Origin: Betaproteobacteria bacterium
GTDB lineage: Bacteria > Pseudomonadota > Gammaproteobacteria > Burkholderiales > Burkholderiaceae_C
Assembly: GCA_009923345.1 (NCBI GenBank)
Contig: RFTR01000140.1
Coordinates: 1 to 5,220, forward strand
Length of the DNA: 5,220 nucleotides
Direction of reading: 5' to 3'
Shown here: one piece after another, positions 1 to 5,220 of the stretch
How positions within the stretch are numbered: the stretch's first letter is position 1
Layout: each line of letters begins with the position of its first letter
The notes under the pieces: generated by a model
Databases searched by the model: none
What the model was told of the DNA's origin: nothing
Seen by the model: only the letters and a program-made list of their open reading frames with translations
Program-made: the position numbers and the translations under genes

Positions 1-39
1 TGGCTGCTTCAATGGACATTGAAAGCAGCCATTTTTTTT
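1..39 (+). terminator. Terminator-like hairpin plus T8 tract inside lapA
   Basis: Bases 1-9 (TGGCTGCTT) pair perfectly with 23-31 (AAGCAGCCA). The stem continues with 10-13 (CAAT) against 18-21 (ATTG), leaving a single bulged A at 22 and a GGAC loop at 14-17. The structure is followed directly by eight T residues (32-39). This is the classic form of an intrinsic terminator, yet it lies in the lapA reading frame. Whether it terminates is unknown: translating ribosomes would normally prevent it from folding. It could be an attenuator sensing lapA translation, a partial terminator for the upstream gene, or a by-product of the conserved LKAAIFF codons. The stem may extend upstream of the window. 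Confidence 0.45.
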
Positions 40-300
40 ACCCTGTTCGCATTTGCACTCAACAACCAAGAAGACATCTTGGTGCATTTCTTTTTTGGAG
101 CCGCTTGGCGTGCGCCTTTGATCGTGGTCGTTTTGAGCGTTTTTATATTGGGTGTCGCAGTGGGTGTGATGGGTATGTTGCCTCGCTGGTGGAAATTGCG
201 CCGCTTGGCCAAGTCCTCCAACGCTTCGTCTGCCGCTGGATCCACCTCACCCAACGCCAGCGATAAGCCAGCCCTACCGGATACCGCGCATGGAATTTGA
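1..300 (+). CDS. lapA: LapA-domain inner-membrane protein (DUF1049), 5' partial
   Basis: Small inner-membrane protein of the LapA (YciS) family, which works next to LapB in the control of lipopolysaccharide synthesis and assembly. The frame is open from base 1 (it begins W-L-L-Q-W-T-L-K-A-A) to the TGA at 298-300, giving 99 visible residues. The true start lies upstream of the window, probably only a few codons away, judging by the usual length of the family. Two membrane segments are visible: one around visible residues 9-25 (AAIFFTLFAFAL) and one around 40-60 (APLIVVVLSVFILGVAVGVM). The motifs ALNNQ and VHFFFG between them are typical of the family. A basic stretch (RWWKLRRL) follows the second helix, then a polar Ser/Ala/Pro-rich tail. 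A TTG at 19-21 could in principle be a start, but it would remove the first helix's lead-in. The gene overlaps lapB by 11 nt. The first 39 bases also form a terminator-like hairpin, described separately. Confidence 0.87.
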   Translation, partial: WLLQWTLKAAIFFTLFAFALNNQEDILVHFFFGAAWRAPLIVVVLSVFILGVAVGVMGMLPRWWKLRRLAKSSNASSAAGSTSPNASDKPALPDTAHGI

Positions 301-1441
301 TATCAGCTGGGTTTTGTTTGGTCTGCCCTTGGCCTTTGGTTTGGGCTGGGTGGCTTCGCGGGTTGATTTGCGCCAACTGCGTTTTGAAAACCGCCAAACC
401 CCGCGCGCGTATTTCAAAGGTTTGAACTACTTGCTCAATGAGCAACAAGACCAAGCCATTGACGCTTTCATTGAAGCGGTACAACACGACCCCGACACCT
501 CCGAGTTGCATTTCGCGTTGGGTAATTTGTTTCGCCGTCGCGGCGAATACGAGCGTGCGGTACGTGTGCACCAACACCTACTCTCTCGTGGCGACTTGAG
601 CCAAGCCGACCTTGACCGCGCCCAACATGCTTTGGCCTTAGACTTTTTAAAAGCAGGATTGCTAGACCGCGCCGAAGACGCCTTGTCCAAACTAGAAGGC
701 ACTGCTTTTGCAGAACAAGCGCATTTGGCACTGCTCAGCATTTACGAGCGCTCGCGGGACTGGGGTAAAGCCACTGACATCGCTCACAAACTCAATGCCT
801 CGGGCAACGTTAGTTTTCAAGGCCGCTTGGCGCATTACCTGTGCGAGCAAGCTGAAAGCAACGAGACAGCCAAAGACAACGCCTCCAAAATCCGTTTGCT
901 TCAGCAAGCTATCGACACAGCGCCCCATGCTGCCAGAGCGCCACTGGCGTTGGCTAAGGTAAAGGCCGAGTCAGGTGAAAAACAAACCGCCTACGACACA
1001 CTCAGACGTCTAGCGCACAGTGCGCCCTCTGCAGTGCCGCTCTTAGCGCCCCAATTAGCGGTACTTGCTCAAGAGTTGAATTGCATAGATGACGCGCTTG
1101 AGTTTTTAGAACACCTCTACCAACACACGGCTTCGCTTGATGTATTGCAAGCCATCGTGTTCTTGCGCACAGCTCGTGGCGAGACCGATACCAGCCAATG
1201 GTTTGCCAAGCACTTAGAACGCGAACCCTCTTTGGTAGCCGCCACCCAATGGATTGCCAACGAAAAATTTGAGCACCAACAATTCCACCCACAAGTACAA
1301 CGTGCGCTCGAGCGCGCTGCCAAACCTTTGCAACGCTATCGCTGTGCCGCTTGCGGTTTTGAAGCAACGCAACATTTCTGGCAATGTCCTGGTTGCCAAG
1401 CTTGGGACAGTTATCCGCCTAAGCGCATTGAAGAACTATGA
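290..1441 (+). CDS. lapB: LapB (YciM) lipopolysaccharide assembly protein
   Basis: LapB is an inner-membrane-anchored cytoplasmic TPR protein. In E. coli it works with FtsH to control proteolysis of LpxC and so sets the rate of LPS synthesis. The 383-residue product is close to the E. coli length of about 389. An N-terminal membrane anchor lies at residues 6-23 (SWVLFGLPLAFGLGWVAS). Tetratricopeptide repeats begin near residue 40 (RAYFKGLNYLLNEQQDQAID, then ALGNLFRRRGEYERAVRVH) and helical repeats fill most of the protein. The C-terminus carries the family's rubredoxin-like metal knuckles: C352-x2-C355 and C366-x2-C369, all four cysteines intact. The ATG at 290 overlaps the end of lapA by 11 nt with no clear Shine-Dalgarno sequence, which suggests translational coupling. 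The stop overlaps rfaE1 as ATGA. Gene context (lapA before, heptose genes after) fits the assignment. Confidence 0.96.
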   Translation: MEFDISWVLFGLPLAFGLGWVASRVDLRQLRFENRQTPRAYFKGLNYLLNEQQDQAIDAFIEAVQHDPDTSELHFALGNLFRRRGEYERAVRVHQHLLSRGDLSQADLDRAQHALALDFLKAGLLDRAEDALSKLEGTAFAEQAHLALLSIYERSRDWGKATDIAHKLNASGNVSFQGRLAHYLCEQAESNETAKDNASKIRLLQQAIDTAPHAARAPLALAKVKAESGEKQTAYDTLRRLAHSAPSAVPLLAPQLAVLAQELNCIDDALEFLEHLYQHTASLDVLQAIVFLRTARGETDTSQWFAKHLEREPSLVAATQWIANEKFEHQQFHPQVQRALERAAKPLQRYRCAACGFEATQHFWQCPGCQAWDSYPPKRIEEL

Positions 1442-2382
1442 ACGCACAAAAACCGCCTCTATCCAAAGAGCAACTCGCACACGCCAAAGTTTTGGTGGTC
1501 GGCGACGTCATGCTCGACCGTTTCTGGTACGGGGCGGTTGACCGCATCAGCCCCGAGGCGCCTGTACCCGTGGTGCGCATCACCCGCGAAGAAAACCGCT
1601 TGGGCGGATGCGCCAACGTAGCCTTCAATGCCGTGAGCGTTGGCGCGCAGGCCTCTTTGCTATCCGTCGTTGGTGACGATGAAGCCAGTCATTTATTGCA
1701 AGACCTGATCGCCCAAAGCGGCATCACCCCTTATTTCGGTCGCGACGCCCAACTCAAAACCACCGTCAAATTGCGCGTGATTGGACGGCAACAACAATTG
1801 CTCCGTGTAGATTTTGAAAATACGCCACAAAACGAAGTGCTGTCTTCACAAACGCAACAGTTCATGCAACTCTTGCCAGACCATCCTGTCGTGCTGTTCT
1901 CTGACTACGGCAAAGGTGGTTTAGCCCACATCACCGATATGATCTCTGCCGCGCGTAAAGTCAACAAAACCGTGCTGATTGACCCCAAAGGCAGTGACTT
2001 TTCGCGCTATGCAGGTGCTTCTTGCATCACACCGAATCGCGCTGAGTTACAACAAGTCGTAGGTGGTTGGAATAGCGAAGAAGAGCTCAGCACCAAAGCC
2101 CACAACTTACGGAATCAATTGCAACTCGACGCCGTGTTGCTCACGCGCAGCGAGGAAGGCATGACTTTGTTCGATGCCCAAGGTGCTGCCCACATCGCGA
2201 CCCAAGCGCGTGAAGTGTTTGACGTAACAGGTGCGGGTGACACCGTGATTGCCACCCTCGCAGCCTTGGTGGCAGCGGGGATGTCACTGCGCGAAGCCAT
2301 GCCTTGGGCCAACCGCGCCGGTGGCGTGGTGGTGGGTAAATTTGGTACAGCTACTGTCAGCTACGAGGAGTTATTTGCATGA
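1438..2382 (+). CDS. rfaE1: D-glycero-beta-D-manno-heptose-7-phosphate kinase
   Basis: Also called hldA. It phosphorylates D-glycero-D-manno-heptose 7-phosphate at C1 with ATP in the cytoplasm, a step in ADP-heptose synthesis for the LPS inner core. The 314-residue product is a PfkB/ribokinase-fold sugar kinase. Visible motifs are GDVMLDRFWYG at 22-32, the substrate-side glycine pair RLGGCANVAFN from residue 54, LIDPKGSDFSRYAG and TPNRAEL in the central region, and the PfkB signature DVTGAGDT at 262-269, where D268 is the expected catalytic base. The protein ends just after the kinase domain (YEELFA). It is therefore the monofunctional kinase and lacks the C-terminal adenylyltransferase half found in the fused E. 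coli HldE. The start overlaps the lapB stop (ATGA) with only a weak GAAG upstream. The 3' end overlaps rfaD in the same way. Confidence 0.96.
   Translation: MNAQKPPLSKEQLAHAKVLVVGDVMLDRFWYGAVDRISPEAPVPVVRITREENRLGGCANVAFNAVSVGAQASLLSVVGDDEASHLLQDLIAQSGITPYFGRDAQLKTTVKLRVIGRQQQLLRVDFENTPQNEVLSSQTQQFMQLLPDHPVVLFSDYGKGGLAHITDMISAARKVNKTVLIDPKGSDFSRYAGASCITPNRAELQQVVGGWNSEEELSTKAHNLRNQLQLDAVLLTRSEEGMTLFDAQGAAHIATQAREVFDVTGAGDTVIATLAALVAAGMSLREAMPWANRAGGVVVGKFGTATVSYEELFA
2365..2370 (+). promoter_or_regulatory. Strong ribosome binding site for rfaD
   Basis: GAGGAG lies inside the last codons of rfaE1 (the Glu-Glu of YEELFA), with 8 nt to the rfaD ATG at 2379. It is the only strong Shine-Dalgarno sequence among the overlapping genes of this block. 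It supports the chosen start and suggests that rfaD can be translated without depending fully on coupling. Confidence 0.7.
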
Positions 2383-3377
2383 AGATCGTCGTCACCGGAG
2401 CTGCCGGATTTATTGGTAGCAACATCATCAAAGGTTTGAACGCACGCGGCATTGACAACATCATTGCGGTCGACAACCTCTCGCAGGGAGATAAGTTTGT
2501 GAATTTGGCCGATTTGCAAATTGCAGACTATGTCGACCAAGATCTTTTTTATGAACTCTTTGCAGAAGGTGCTTATGGCAAAGTAGAAGCCATCTTCCAC
2601 GAAGGCGCTTGCAGCGACACCATGGAAACCGATGGCCGTTACATGATGGACAACAACTTCAGCCTGTCCTGCGGTTTACTTAAAGCTTGCCAGCATACAG
2701 GTACACGCTTGCTCTATGCATCGTCTGCCGCGACTTACGGTGGCAGCGACACATTCCGTGAAACACCAGAGTTCGAGCGTCCGCTCAATGTGTATGGCTA
2801 CTCCAAACTCTTGTTTGACCAATATGTACGGCGCGCTTACAACAACGACTTTAGTAATCTAAGTATTCAAGTAGCAGGCTTTCGATACTTCAACGTTTAC
2901 GGCCTGCGTGAGCAACACAAAGGGCGCATGGCCAGCGTAGCTTTTCACCAGTTCAACCAATTCAATGCCGAAGGCCGCGTCAAACTATTTGGTGAATATG
3001 GCGGTTACAGCGCTGGTAACCAGCAACGCGACTTCATCTTTGTCGACGACGTGGTAGCTGTCAAACTTTGGTTCTTTGATAACCCTGGTAAATCAGGCGT
3101 CTTCAATCTCGGTACTGGACGTGCCCAGCCTTTTAATGATGTTGCACTTGCTGTGGCCAACACATTGCGTCACGCGCAAGGACACCCTGCTTTAGATTTG
3201 GCGCAAGCCGTAAAAATTGGCTTGATTGAATACATCCCCTTTCCAGATGCTTTACGTGGCAAATACCAGTGTTACACCCAAGCGGATTTAAGCCATTTAC
3301 GTAGCACCGGTTGCCACCATGTGTTTGCAGATGTGACCTCTGGCGTCACGCAGTACATGGCAGCGTTGCTTGCTTAA
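2379..3377 (+). CDS. rfaD: ADP-L-glycero-D-manno-heptose 6-epimerase
   Basis: Also called hldD. It converts ADP-D-glycero-D-manno-heptose to the L-glycero form, the last step before transfer to lipid A-Kdo. The 332-residue product is an extended short-chain dehydrogenase with a tightly bound nicotinamide cofactor. It has the N-terminal dinucleotide motif GAAGFIG at residues 7-13, the strand end IAVDNL, the serine motif YASSAATYGG (S115/S116) and the catalytic pair Y139-x3-K143 in YGYSK. It also carries the family segment FRYFNVYG-REQHKG (168-182), whose lysine K181 sits in the region that supplies the second catalytic lysine in E. coli HldD. It is slightly longer than the E. coli enzyme (310 residues). 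The start is well supported by GAGGAG at 2365-2370, 8 nt before the ATG, and overlaps the rfaE1 stop (ATGA). The 3' end overlaps the downstream TTG start by 8 nt. Confidence 0.96.
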   Translation: MKIVVTGAAGFIGSNIIKGLNARGIDNIIAVDNLSQGDKFVNLADLQIADYVDQDLFYELFAEGAYGKVEAIFHEGACSDTMETDGRYMMDNNFSLSCGLLKACQHTGTRLLYASSAATYGGSDTFRETPEFERPLNVYGYSKLLFDQYVRRAYNNDFSNLSIQVAGFRYFNVYGLREQHKGRMASVAFHQFNQFNAEGRVKLFGEYGGYSAGNQQRDFIFVDDVVAVKLWFFDNPGKSGVFNLGTGRAQPFNDVALAVANTLRHAQGHPALDLAQAVKIGLIEYIPFPDALRGKYQCYTQADLSHLRSTGCHHVFADVTSGVTQYMAALLA

Positions 3378-3636
3378 AAAATGGGTTACAGGCGCTTTAA
3401 TTTGCGCCCACCTGAGTGTATTTGCGCTTGAAATTAATCAAGCCAGCGAAGCCGAACTCGACAGCATCAAAGGTATGGGACCTGCGATGACACGTAAAGT
3501 TCTAAATGCTCGTACTGAAAAGCCTTTTATAAATTGGAAAGACTTGATGTCTCGCGTCGCAGGTATTGGTAATGCTAAAGCACAACAGTTTTCAGAACAA
3601 GGTGTTTTGGTGAATGGGCTTTCATTTAAGCCCTAG
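3370..3636 (+). CDS. ComEA-family helix-hairpin-helix DNA-binding protein
   Basis: Small exported protein of the ComEA type, expected to bind DNA without sequence preference in the periplasm. Members of the family take part in DNA uptake during natural transformation. The 88-residue product begins M-L-K-K followed by a hydrophobic segment, with a likely signal peptidase site after VFA (residues 17-19). The mature part opens with the family's INQASEAEL motif, then two hairpins: I33-K-G-M-G-P38 and V63-A-G-I-G67, each followed by a helix. The C-terminus VLVNGLSF is also typical of the short ComEA-like proteins of Burkholderiales. The start is inferred as TTG at 3370, 8 nt inside rfaD. No in-frame ATG gives the signal peptide, and the ATG at 3381 is in another frame. 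No good Shine-Dalgarno sequence is visible, so translation probably depends on coupling to rfaD. The assignment is firm at family level; a role in competence is inferred. Confidence 0.85.
   Translation: MLKKWVTGALICAHLSVFALEINQASEAELDSIKGMGPAMTRKVLNARTEKPFINWKDLMSRVAGIGNAKAQQFSEQGVLVNGLSFKP
3616..3633 (+). terminator. Possible weak terminator hairpin at the end of the ComEA-like gene
   Basis: GGGCTT (3616-3621) and AAGCCC (3628-3633) form a perfect 6-bp stem with a 6-nt loop, ending just before the TAG stop at 3634-3636. Only a short TTT (3638-3640) follows, so as an intrinsic terminator it is weak. It could mark the end of the LPS operon or merely slow RNA decay from the 3' end. Confidence 0.3.
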
Positions 3637-3664
3637 GTTTCTGACAAAAGATTTAAAACCCCTA

Positions 3665-3693
3665 TTGACAGTTCATAAAATTTCGAAGATATT
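3665..3693 (+). promoter_or_regulatory. Sigma70-type promoter for the flavoprotein gene
   Basis: A perfect -35 hexamer TTGACA (3665-3670) is followed after exactly 17 nt by GATATT (3688-3693), which matches the TATAAT consensus at four of six positions. Transcription would start near 3700, leaving a leader of about 40 nt before the ATG at 3742. The surrounding 105-bp intergenic stretch is only about 25% GC by count, well below the flanking genes, as expected for a promoter region. It is the only clear promoter I see in the window. Confidence 0.65.
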
Positions 3694-3700
3694 TATTTTA

Positions 3701-3719
3701 ATATTGAAATATTCAATAT
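3701..3719 (+). promoter_or_regulatory. Perfect inverted repeat, probable repressor operator (MarR-like)
   Basis: ATATTGAA (3701-3708) and TTCAATAT (3712-3719) are exact reverse complements separated by ATA. The 19-bp palindrome begins 7 nt after the -10 hexamer, so it covers the predicted transcription start and early leader. A protein bound there would block initiation. The size, AT-richness and TTGAA/TTCAA core resemble sites of MarR-family repressors, which often control aromatic-acid genes and respond to aryl-CoA or free-acid ligands. Regulator identity is inferred; no regulator gene lies in the window. A TetR-type protein is possible. It is not a terminator: no GC stem and no T tract. 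Confidence 0.6.
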
Positions 3720-3731
3720 GAAAGCATTTAT

Positions 3732-3735
3732 AAGG
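3732..3735 (+). promoter_or_regulatory. Ribosome binding site of the flavoprotein gene
   Basis: AAGG sits 6 nt before the ATG at 3742. An in-frame TGA at 3739-3741 directly abuts this ATG, so translation of the flavoprotein cannot begin further upstream. Together these fix the start. The ATG at 3738 is in a different frame. Confidence 0.6.
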
Positions 3736-3741
3736 CGATGA

Positions 3742-5220
3742 ATGAACATTGTTTGCATTGGCGGTGGTCCTGCTGGTTTGTACTTCGGATTACTGATGAA
3801 AAAAAGGTGGCCCCAACACCTCATCACCGTTGTAGAGCGGAACTTGCCCTATGACACCTTTGGATGGGGCGTTGTGTTTTCTGATGCCACCATGGAAAAC
3901 ATGCGGCACTGGGATCTCACAACTGCCGATCAAATTCAAGAAGCCTTCAACCATTGGGATGACATTGAGCTCTTGTTTAAAGGTCGAACCATAAGATCGG
4001 GTGGACATGGCTTTGTAGGTATTGGTCGTAAAAAATTACTGAATATTTTGCAAGCCCGTTGCGAAGAACTAGGCGTTATCCTGAAATTTGATTGCGATGT
4101 CGAATCAGACTTGGATTTCCCCGACGCTGATTTGATCATCGCAAGCGATGGCATCAACTCTAAAATCCGAACCACTTACGAGAACGTTTTCAAGCCCGAC
4201 ATCGTCACCCGTCCCAACCGCTATATTTGGTTGGGCACCCAACGTCTATATGACGCCTTCACATTTGATTTTCAGAAAACAGAACACGGTTGGTTTCAGG
4301 CGCATATTTACAAATTCGACGACCAAACATCCACATTCATTGCTGAGTGTCCTGAACATGTTTGGCTAGCTCATGGCCTAGACCAAGCTGACCAAGCGCA
4401 GTCAATAGCATTTTGCGAACACCTCTTTGCAGACAACTTGCGAGGTGCCAAGCTCATGACCAACTCACGCCATTTACGGGGGTCGGCATGGCTAAATTTT
4501 CAACGCGTAGTGTGCGAACACTGGTGGCTCAAAAACAAACACGGAAGTCATGTTGTGCTCATGGGTGATGCTGTGCACACAGCCCATTTTGCGATTGGCT
4601 CTGGCACCAAACTAGCTCTAGAAGATGCCATTGAACTGACGCGCCAATTTGAAATTTACGGCTGTGAAGCTGATCAGATTTCCAAAGTACTGAGCAACTA
4701 CCAAGAGAGCCGTCGCATCGAAACACTCAAAATTCAAAACGCAGCTTGGAATGCCATGGAGTGGTTTGAAGTTTGTGGTGAGCGTTATTGCGACCAACTT
4801 GAACCAGAACAATTTATGTATTCGATGTTGACACGCAGCCAACGCATCAGCCACGAAAATCTGAGACTGCGCGACAAAGCATGGCTAGAGGGTTATGAAA
4901 AGTGGTTTGCCCAACGGTGTATGAGCGAGACATCGACCGCTGTGACAACAACGCCCCCGATGTTCACCCCCTACACCTTGCGATCTATCACGCTCAAAAA
5001 CCGTGTGGTTGTCTCTCCCATGGCGCAATATTGCGCACATGATGGTATTCCCACCGACTACCACTTGGTTCACCTCGGCGCGCGCGCTATGGGTGGTGCT
5101 GGCATGGTGTTCGCTGAAATGACTTGCGTGAGCGCGGATGCCCGCATTACCCCCGGCTGTCCAGGCTTGTGGAACGATGTGCAAACACTCGCATGGAAAA
5201 AAATCGTCGACTGGGCACAT
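3742..5220 (+). CDS. Bifunctional aryl-CoA monooxygenase/OYE reductase (salicylyl-CoA 5-hydroxylase or anthraniloyl-CoA monooxygenase type), 3' partial
   Basis: Cytoplasmic two-domain flavoprotein. The window shows 493 codons with no stop; family members run to roughly 770 residues, so about a third is missing. Residues 1-390 form an FAD aromatic hydroxylase domain: GGGPAG at 7-12, E32 ending the second strand (VVER) for FAD ribose, DGINSKIR at 136-143 (the DGxxSxxR motif of class A hydroxylases), and GDAVHTAHFAIGSG from 275 (the GD motif that binds FAD). A short Thr/Pro linker (about 394-407) leads to an Old Yellow Enzyme domain with LKNRVVVSPMAQY (418-430) and HLGARAMGGAGMVFAEMT. The order hydroxylase-OYE is that of 2-aminobenzoyl-CoA monooxygenase/reductase (Azoarcus evansii), which hydroxylates and reduces the aromatic ring of a CoA thioester, and of salicylyl-CoA 5-hydroxylase, which leads to gentisyl-CoA. 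Which substrate applies cannot be told from this part. The gene has its own promoter and operator, and probably heads a catabolic operon with a CoA ligase and hydratase downstream. Confidence 0.88.
   Translation, partial: MNIVCIGGGPAGLYFGLLMKKRWPQHLITVVERNLPYDTFGWGVVFSDATMENMRHWDLTTADQIQEAFNHWDDIELLFKGRTIRSGGHGFVGIGRKKLLNILQARCEELGVILKFDCDVESDLDFPDADLIIASDGINSKIRTTYENVFKPDIVTRPNRYIWLGTQRLYDAFTFDFQKTEHGWFQAHIYKFDDQTSTFIAECPEHVWLAHGLDQADQAQSIAFCEHLFADNLRGAKLMTNSRHLRGSAWLNFQRVVCEHWWLKNKHGSHVVLMGDAVHTAHFAIGSGTKLALEDAIELTRQFEIYGCEADQISKVLSNYQESRRIETLKIQNAAWNAMEWFEVCGERYCDQLEPEQFMYSMLTRSQRISHENLRLRDKAWLEGYEKWFAQRCMSETSTAVTTTPPMFTPYTLRSITLKNRVVVSPMAQYCAHDGIPTDYHLVHLGARAMGGAGMVFAEMTCVSADARITPGCPGLWNDVQTLAWKKIVDWAH

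Noticed and set aside
143..577. Open frame of 144 codons on the - strand across lapA and lapB
   Set aside because: It runs opposite two well-supported genes and shows no family motif, so it is a chance frame.
3003..3021. Inverted repeat GGTTAC / GTAACC around AGCGCT within rfaD
   Set aside because: It lies in a well-conserved coding stretch (GGYSAGNQQ), has no T tract and no regulatory context; probably chance.
3636..3664. Possible second hairpin GGTTT / AAACC after the ComEA-like gene
   Set aside because: The stem is only 5 bp with a 15-nt loop, the extension is mismatched, and there is no T tract.
3704..3732. Alternative promoter using TTGAAA and TTTATA
   Set aside because: The -10 match is poor, and transcription would start almost at the ATG, removing the ribosome binding site.
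3718..3741. Seven-codon ORF (MKAFIRR) ending with a TGA that directly abuts the flavoprotein ATG, a possible leader peptide
   Set aside because: It has no Shine-Dalgarno sequence, its start overlaps the palindrome, and a run of seven codons in AT-rich DNA is expected by chance. It is useful only because its stop fixes the start of the downstream gene.
3799..3805. A7 run early in the flavoprotein gene, possible slippage or phase-variation site
   Set aside because: Seven A residues come from Lys-Lys-Arg codons, the frame is intact, and a tract this short is weak evidence for phase variation.
4885..5220. Open frame on the - strand opposite the Old Yellow Enzyme domain
   Set aside because: It is a shadow of the + strand gene, whose motifs are unmistakable; the antisense product shows no recognisable domain.

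Overview
The window looks like a betaproteobacterial chromosome segment, most likely Burkholderiales and probably Comamonadaceae (a Limnohabitans-like genome would fit). This rests on the gene order lapA-lapB-rfaE1-rfaD-comEA, the character of the encoded proteins and the moderate GC content. The placement comes from remembered family traits, not from a search. All genes supported here are on the + strand.

Positions 1-3377 hold a tightly packed lipopolysaccharide block. It starts inside lapA (5' end missing) and continues with lapB (TPR protein with a C-terminal rubredoxin-type metal site), rfaE1/hldA (heptose-7-phosphate kinase) and rfaD/hldD (ADP-heptose 6-epimerase). Every junction is an overlap (11, 4 and 4 nt), so the genes are almost certainly co-transcribed and translationally coupled. 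LapA/LapB tie the block to control of LPS synthesis at the inner membrane, while HldA and HldD catalyse two steps of ADP-L-glycero-D-manno-heptose synthesis for the inner core. The separate phosphatase and adenylyltransferase steps are not encoded here.

Positions 3370-3636 encode a small exported ComEA-type helix-hairpin-helix protein. It most likely starts at a TTG that overlaps the end of rfaD by 8 nt. A short GC-rich hairpin covers its stop codon. Then follows a 105-bp intergenic stretch, about 75% AT, with a clear promoter: a perfect TTGACA, a 17-nt spacer and GATATT. A perfect 8+3+8 bp inverted repeat lies directly over the predicted transcription start and looks like a MarR-type operator.

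Positions 3742-5220 hold the first 493 codons of a two-domain flavoprotein, cut by the window end. An FAD-dependent aromatic hydroxylase domain is fused to an Old Yellow Enzyme domain. This is the architecture of salicylyl-CoA 5-hydroxylase and 2-aminobenzoyl-CoA (anthraniloyl-CoA) monooxygenase/reductase. The 105-bp gap is thus a boundary between housekeeping envelope genes and what is probably the first gene of a regulated aromatic-acid catabolic operon.

The two most interesting non-coding signals are that operator/promoter and a strong terminator-like hairpin plus T8 tract at positions 1-39, inside the lapA coding sequence. No RNA genes, CRISPR arrays or mobile elements were seen.
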